Assembly: GCA_041168165.1 (NCBI GenBank)
Contig: JBEELK010000321.1
Span: 1 to 9,323 of the forward strand
Length of the DNA: 9,323 bases
DNA from: SXPK01 sp041168165
Lineage (GTDB): Bacteria; Planctomycetota; UBA1135; UBA2386
Reading direction: 5' to 3'
Part shown: positions 6,477 through 9,323 of the stretch, in pieces
Numbering within the stretch: the first letter of the stretch is position 1
Layout of the letters: each line of letters begins with the position of its first letter
Made by a program: the position numbers and the translations under genes
The notes under the pieces: generated by a model
Told to the model about the DNA's origin: nothing
The model's input: the letters and a program-made list of their open reading frames with translations, nothing else
Database searches by the model: none

Positions 6477-7394
6477 TCAGCGCAGAGTTATGCCCAGTTC
6501 GCGCAAGCGGACTTCGTTGCGAAGCACGCGGGGCTCGTCGAAGCGTTCCCACTCGGGAGCCTCGCCGGGCTTAGCGTCGAGAGCTCGTTGCGCGAGTCGC
6601 GCTGCGCGTTCGCCAGCTGTGCGGAAGTCGACGAATGCGACCGCGACGGCTCCTTGCGCGAGCTGCGCCTCGGCGTCGCCGACGATGGGGATGCGCAAGG
6701 AAGCGCAGCGCTCGAACAGTTGCTTCGAGGCCCGCGCGACCGTGGTGTCGCTGAGTTTCCAGATCGCGTCCACGCGGCTGGTCGCGAGCGCATCGATCGC
6801 TGCGTCGACTTGCGAGGGCTCGCTCACGTGCTGCTCCACTAGTTCGATGCCCGATTCCGCGAAGAAGGCGCGAGCTGCTGCGACTTGGCGAGCCGCGATC
6901 GCTTCGGTCGGTGCAAACACCACGCCGACGCGCGCTGGCTTGGGTTCCAACGCTGCGAGCAACTCCGCTTGCTGCCGCGTCGGCGGCGGCGTTTCGACGC
7001 CCCAGAGCATGTTGCTGCTTGCGTCTCCGCGTGCAGCTTTGAGATCAAAGCACCACGCGCCCACGATCGGTTGCGAGCCGCTGCGTTCGCACGCCTCGCG
7101 GATCGCCGCAGAACCAAGCGCGAGCACGAGGTCCGGTTGCGCGCGATGCGCAGCGTCCATCGCGTTGCGCAAGCTCGCGGCGTCGCCGTTGCCGTGGTGC
7201 TTCTCGATGCGAGGCTCTGCTCCCGTGCTCTCCTTCCAACGAGCGACGAATCCGTCGATGCACGCATCGGCGGTCGGATGGGCGATCGTCGCGACGATTG
7301 CAACGAAGGCGCGTTCGCGCGGCGAGGTCGTCTCGCAGGCTGCGACGCCAAGCGCGGAGAACACGATTGCGCAGCGCACGAGTCTCTGCGCCAT
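6477..7394 (-). CDS. ABC transporter substrate-binding lipoprotein, PF04392-type
   Basis: A 305-residue lipoprotein: MAQRLVRCAIVFSALGVAAC gives a basic n-region, hydrophobic core and lipobox VAAC with Cys20. GAGG (plus-strand 7404-7407) lies 9 bases before ATG 7394, supporting this start; an in-frame GTG at 7439 is less likely. The mature protein has the type-I periplasmic binding fold of the ABC_sub_bind family, whose better-known members bind tryptophan or tyrosine. Matching parts are VAIVATIAHPTADACIDGF (31-49), PDLVLALGSAAI (87-98), the hinge region near MLWGVETPPP (129-138), VGVVFAPTEA (156-165), VDAIWKLSDTTVA (208-220) and IPIVGDAEAQLAQGAVAVAF (235-254). In its relatives the last part is usually a Gly-rich segment ending near a Tyr pair; here it ends VAFVDF. 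No permease or ATPase gene is present in the window, so it may be an orphan binder acting as a sensor component. The ligand cannot be named. Confidence 0.88.
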   Translation of the reverse strand: MAQRLVRCAIVFSALGVAACETTSPRERAFVAIVATIAHPTADACIDGFVARWKESTGAEPRIEKHHGNGDAASLRNAMDAAHRAQPDLVLALGSAAIREACERSGSQPIVGAWCFDLKAARGDASSNMLWGVETPPPTRQQAELLAALEPKPARVGVVFAPTEAIAARQVAAARAFFAESGIELVEQHVSEPSQVDAAIDALATSRVDAIWKLSDTTVARASKQLFERCASLRIPIVGDAEAQLAQGAVAVAFVDFRTAGERAARLAQRALDAKPGEAPEWERFDEPRVLRNEVRLRELGITLR

Positions 7395-7403
7395 CCATCG
7401 CGG

Positions 7404-7407
7404 CCTC
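7404..7407 (-). promoter_or_regulatory. Shine-Dalgarno sequence of the substrate-binding lipoprotein gene
   Basis: GAGG on the minus strand lies 9 bases before ATG 7394. It is one of the few recognisable ribosome-binding sites in the window and decides between that ATG and the in-frame GTG at 7439. It is also well spaced for an out-of-frame ATG at 7398, whose product looks non-coding. Confidence 0.5.
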
Positions 7408-7450
7408 GCGCGTTGGATCGCAGACGCGTGTTGATCCACTCGCTGGTTCG

Positions 7451-8263
7451 TCACTTCGGCTTGCCGAGTTCGGCGAACGGAACGTCGAGGATCGGATAGT
7501 CGCGCCACATCGGGTGGTCGAAGTGCCACCATTCGCCGTCGTAGACCGTGAATCCTTCGGCCTCCATCGCGGCGCGCAGCATGTCGCGTCGCCAGCGCTG
7601 CAGCGGCGTGCCGCCCTTGAAGTTCGGGTGCGCCGCTTCGGTGAACGCATCGAAGCCGCTCGGCATCGGCAGCGCGCGACCCGTTGCGAGGTCGAACAGC
7701 GACAGGTCGACCGCGCAGCCGCGGTTGTGTCGCGAGCCATTCGCGGGGTCCGCCACGAAGTCGCGTTGCGCCTCGGGCGTCGCTTCCCAAAACAGCTTCG
7801 TCACGCGCCACGGCCGATAGCCGTCGTGGAGCAAGAGGCCGATGCCGAACGCGCGCAGGCGCTGGTGCGCGCGCACGACGGCTTCGGCAGCGGGCCGCTG
7901 CAAGAACACCTTCGCTTCGTCGTAGACGCGCGCGCCGAGGAAGTTGTCGTTCGTCGCGTAGCGCACGTCGAGGCGCAGCGACGGATCGAGTTGGATCGGC
8001 TCGACGAGATCCGGCTGGCGAACTGGCGGTGCTTGTCGCGGCGGGACCGCGTCCTTGCAGAGTTCGCGCAGTTGTTCGATCGGGGCGGTCAACTGCACGC
8101 GATACGCGCCATCCTTGGGCTCGGGATCTGCGTCATCCGCCGGCGGTCTCCGCGTTGCCACGACTGCGAGGCTGTCGCCTCGAGGCAGCGATCCGCTCGT
8201 AGCGTCACTGCTACTGCAGGCGGCGAGGATCGTCAGCGCGGGCGCGACGAGGGAGTGTTTCAT
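7451..8263 (-). CDS. D-alanyl-D-alanine dipeptidase, VanX/DdpX family, lipoprotein
   Basis: A 270-residue lipoprotein from MKHSLVAPALTILAAC with lipobox LAAC (Cys16); an ATG four codons earlier (8275) is possible but puts Asp in the n-region. The catalytic domain (about 84-265) belongs to the peptidase M15D group. It has LRLDVRYATNDNFLG (96-110), DGYRPW with the likely transition-state Arg150, zinc ligands H179 and D186 in SRHNRGCAVD, and E244/H247 in EWWHFD. These match VanX H116, D123, E181 and H184 in spacing, so the zinc site is intact. The enzyme should hydrolyse D-Ala-D-Ala. Lipid anchoring places it in the periplasm, pointing to cell-wall turnover and D-Ala recovery rather than cytoplasmic vancomycin resistance; no VanH or VanA ligase lies nearby. 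The region between the lipobox and the domain (about 17-80) is low-complexity linker. It is the first gene of the minus-strand run, divergent from the thioredoxin-like lipoprotein gene. Confidence 0.93.
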   Translation of the reverse strand: MKHSLVAPALTILAACSSSDATSGSLPRGDSLAVVATRRPPADDADPEPKDGAYRVQLTAPIEQLRELCKDAVPPRQAPPVRQPDLVEPIQLDPSLRLDVRYATNDNFLGARVYDEAKVFLQRPAAEAVVRAHQRLRAFGIGLLLHDGYRPWRVTKLFWEATPEAQRDFVADPANGSRHNRGCAVDLSLFDLATGRALPMPSGFDAFTEAAHPNFKGGTPLQRWRRDMLRAAMEAEGFTVYDGEWWHFDHPMWRDYPILDVPFAELGKPK

Positions 8264-8371
8264 GCCATCGGTCATCGAAGAGGGCGAGAGACTACGGAAT
8301 CAAAGTTCCGAGGTCTTGGTTTGCTATCGCCATTGCGTCCAAGCCTTGGTCCTGGTCGAAGTGGCGCAACG
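8264..8371. promoter_or_regulatory. Divergent intergenic region with small palindromes
   Basis: This 108-base gap separates the dipeptidase gene (minus) from the thioredoxin-like lipoprotein gene (plus) and must hold promoters for both unless they are read from elsewhere. It contains CGGAA-N6-TTCCG (8295-8310) and an 11-base palindrome CCAAG-C-CTTGG (8339-8349). CTTGGT is also repeated at 8315-8320 and 8345-8350, about three helical turns apart. These could be regulator sites. No convincing sigma-70 or sigma-54 promoter element was identified in either direction. Confidence 0.45.
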
Positions 8372-8917
8372 ATGAAGCCCGCCGTCCTTGCTGTGTTGGT
8401 CGCCGTTGTCGCAGGCATCTGCTTCTCCGCGTGCAGTTCCACCTACCCGCGGCGCGATCCGCTCGGCCAGCCCTTTCCGCGCGTCGAAGGCAAAGCGCTC
8501 GACGGGACCGCGGTGACGCTGCCCGATGTCGGCGCTGGCCAGCCGATGCTTCTGCTCGTCGGCTACCAGCAGAACACGCAGTTCGATCTCGATCGTTGGC
8601 TGCTCGCGCTATCGCAGAGCAACTGGACGACCAAGACCTATGAAGTGCCGACGCTGCCCGGACTCATGCCGGGCATGTTCTCGGGCTTCATCGATGGCGG
8701 CATGCGTCGCGGCATCCCGCAGGAAGATTGGGGCGGCGTCGTGACGCTCTATGGCGACGCCAAGCCCGTCGCGGAATTCACCGGCAACGACGATGGGTTG
8801 CCTGGGCGCGTGCTGTTGCTCGACAAGGATGGTCGCGTCGTGTTCTTCCACGACCGCGGCTTCTCGCTCGGCACGTTGGCGAAGCTGCAGGCGGCGCGCG
8901 CGAGCCTCGACAAGTAG
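8372..8917 (+). CDS. Thioredoxin-fold-like lipoprotein lacking the CXXC motif
   Basis: A 181-residue exported protein starting MKPAVLAVLV. The frame is open far upstream, but that part is antisense to the dipeptidase gene and has shadow-ORF composition. The signal core runs to about residue 16, with Cys21 in FSAC the likely lipidation site. The mature part has the features of a thioredoxin/peroxiredoxin-like fold: PLGQPFPRVEGKALDGTAV (29-47) as in AhpC/ResA-type proteins, the strand MLLLVGYQQNTQFDLDRWL (59-77), and later GLPGRVLLLDKDGRVVFF (142-159). At the usual redox position there is GYQQNTQ, with no cysteine, so a thiol-disulfide role is unlikely. The layout resembles ATP10-like proteins, which also have a degenerate thioredoxin fold, but this is only a loose likeness. 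It may act as an envelope chaperone. A thioredoxin-like gene with an intact CXXC follows 69 bases downstream. Confidence 0.82.
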   Translation: MKPAVLAVLVAVVAGICFSACSSTYPRRDPLGQPFPRVEGKALDGTAVTLPDVGAGQPMLLLVGYQQNTQFDLDRWLLALSQSNWTTKTYEVPTLPGLMPGMFSGFIDGGMRRGIPQEDWGGVVTLYGDAKPVAEFTGNDDGLPGRVLLLDKDGRVVFFHDRGFSLGTLAKLQAARASLDK

Positions 8918-8929
8918 CATCGCGCGCCT

Positions 8930-8974
8930 GCCGCGGACGGGCCGCGGCGCAACCGAATGCTGGGGCCATGCCCC
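8930..8974 (+). repeat. Two GC-rich hairpins between the two thioredoxin-like genes
   Basis: GCCGCGG (8930-8936) and CCGCGGC (8942-8948) form a 7-bp stem with a 5-base loop, 12 bases after the stop codon. A second hairpin, GGGGC-CAT-GCCCC (8962-8974), follows 12 bases before the next start codon. Neither is followed by a T-run, so they are not classic intrinsic terminators. They may slow transcription, protect RNA ends or simply reflect high GC content. Confidence 0.35.
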
Positions 8975-8977
8975 GTC

Positions 8978-8981
8978 GAGG
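8978..8981 (+). promoter_or_regulatory. Shine-Dalgarno sequence of the WCGWC thioredoxin-like gene
   Basis: GAGG lies 5 bases before ATG 8987 and supports that start over the out-of-frame ATG at 8968. Confidence 0.55.
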
Positions 8982-8986
8982 CCACG

Positions 8987-9323
8987 ATGACGTTCGTGCT
9001 TTCCGTGCTGTCGTCGCTCGCGCTTGCGAGCGGTCTGTGGATTCAGGATCCCGTTGCGCCGGCGACTCCGCTGTCGCCGACCGGCGCGCAAGAGCCGGGC
9101 GCCAAGCAAGAGCGCGCGAAGAAGGCCGAGCCGCCGGTCTACGACGAGAAGGCGGATGCGACGAAGGACGTCGCTGCTGCCGTCGCGCGCGCCAAGCGCG
9201 AGAACAAGCGCGTGCTGATCCAGTGGGGCGCCAACTGGTGCGGTTGGTGCAAGTGGCTCGCAGGCACGATGAAGAAGGACTCCACGGTGCGTCGCACGCT
9301 GATGTACGAATACGAAGTCGTGC
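8987..9323 (+). CDS. Secreted thioredoxin-like protein with WCGWCK active site, partial
   Basis: The frame opens at ATG 8987 and runs past the right edge, leaving 112 residues and no C-terminus. Residues 1-18 (MTFVLSVLSSLALASGLW) form a signal peptide with little basic n-region. A Pro/Ala/Lys-rich linker covers about 21-55. The thioredoxin-like domain begins at about 60 with a helix (KDVAAAVARAKRENKRV), then the strand VLIQWGANWCGWCKWL with Cys85 and Cys88. This arrangement, including the preceding helix and the WCxWC active site, is typical of the thioredoxin_7 group (related to the C-terminal domain of DsbD). It probably acts in the periplasm as a thiol-disulfide reductase or isomerase. It follows the CXXC-less thioredoxin-like lipoprotein in the same direction, so the two may be co-expressed. 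The cis-proline and the full domain lie outside the window. Confidence 0.85.
   Translation, partial: MTFVLSVLSSLALASGLWIQDPVAPATPLSPTGAQEPGAKQERAKKAEPPVYDEKADATKDVAAAVARAKRENKRVLIQWGANWCGWCKWLAGTMKKDSTVRRTLMYEYEVV

Noticed and set aside
4985..6574. Long plus-strand open frame of 529 codons
   Set aside because: It is antisense to the GIDE-LemA gene, whose family motifs are clear. The plus-strand product is Arg/His/Gln-rich with no recognisable motif, as expected from a GC-rich shadow frame.
7395..7811. N-terminal extension of the substrate-binding-protein frame
   Set aside because: Most of it overlaps the dipeptidase catalytic domain out of frame. The internal ATG at 7394 gives a clean lipoprotein signal and has GAGG upstream.
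7451..8263. Vancomycin-resistance cluster
   Set aside because: Only a VanX-like enzyme is present. No VanH dehydrogenase, VanA/B ligase or VanRS-type regulators are nearby; the two-component system here is of the NtrC type.

Overview
The window is GC-rich and densely coding, with strong G/C third-position bias. At least four proteins carry clear lipoprotein signal peptides, and one more has a beta-barrel-like ending in a C-terminal phenylalanine. This points to a diderm (Gram-negative type) bacterium. Few start codons have a Shine-Dalgarno sequence. The mix of a sigma-54 activator, WCGWC thioredoxin-like proteins, a GIDE-LemA fusion and many lipoproteins would suit Planctomycetota, or less likely Myxococcota. 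That placement is inference, since no marker gene is present.

Eight genes lie in one direction on the minus strand, from about 8263 down to the left edge, with gaps of 38 to 123 bases. In order of transcription they are: a VanX/DdpX-like D-Ala-D-Ala dipeptidase lipoprotein (7451-8263); a PF04392-type ABC substrate-binding lipoprotein with no transporter beside it (6477-7394); a membrane protein joining a GIDE/BAM-like domain to a LemA domain (5180-6433); a probable small outer-membrane beta-barrel (4387-5127); a membrane protein of unknown function (3367-4293); a HAMP-containing sensor histidine kinase (1958-3328); an NtrC-type sigma-54-dependent response regulator (377-1834); and the start of a lipoprotein resembling dual-specificity/tyrosine phosphatases (1-294, cut by the edge).

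On the plus strand, separated by a 108-base divergent intergenic region, are a thioredoxin-fold lipoprotein lacking the CXXC motif (8372-8917) and the start of a secreted thioredoxin-like protein with a WCGWCK active site (8987 to the right edge).

The clearest non-coding signals are two. One is a 22-base near-perfect palindrome just after the kinase stop codon and 95 bases upstream of the response-regulator start (1929-1950), a good candidate operator or enhancer. The other is a perfect 12-bp inverted repeat in the leader of the unknown membrane-protein gene (4306-4354). Taken together, the minus-strand genes look like a cell-envelope sensing and maintenance cluster: outer-membrane protein, periplasmic ligand binder, cell-wall peptidase and envelope membrane proteins, followed by a two-component system. 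The functional link is inferred from order and orientation only. No tRNA, rRNA, CRISPR array, insertion sequence or integrase was seen.
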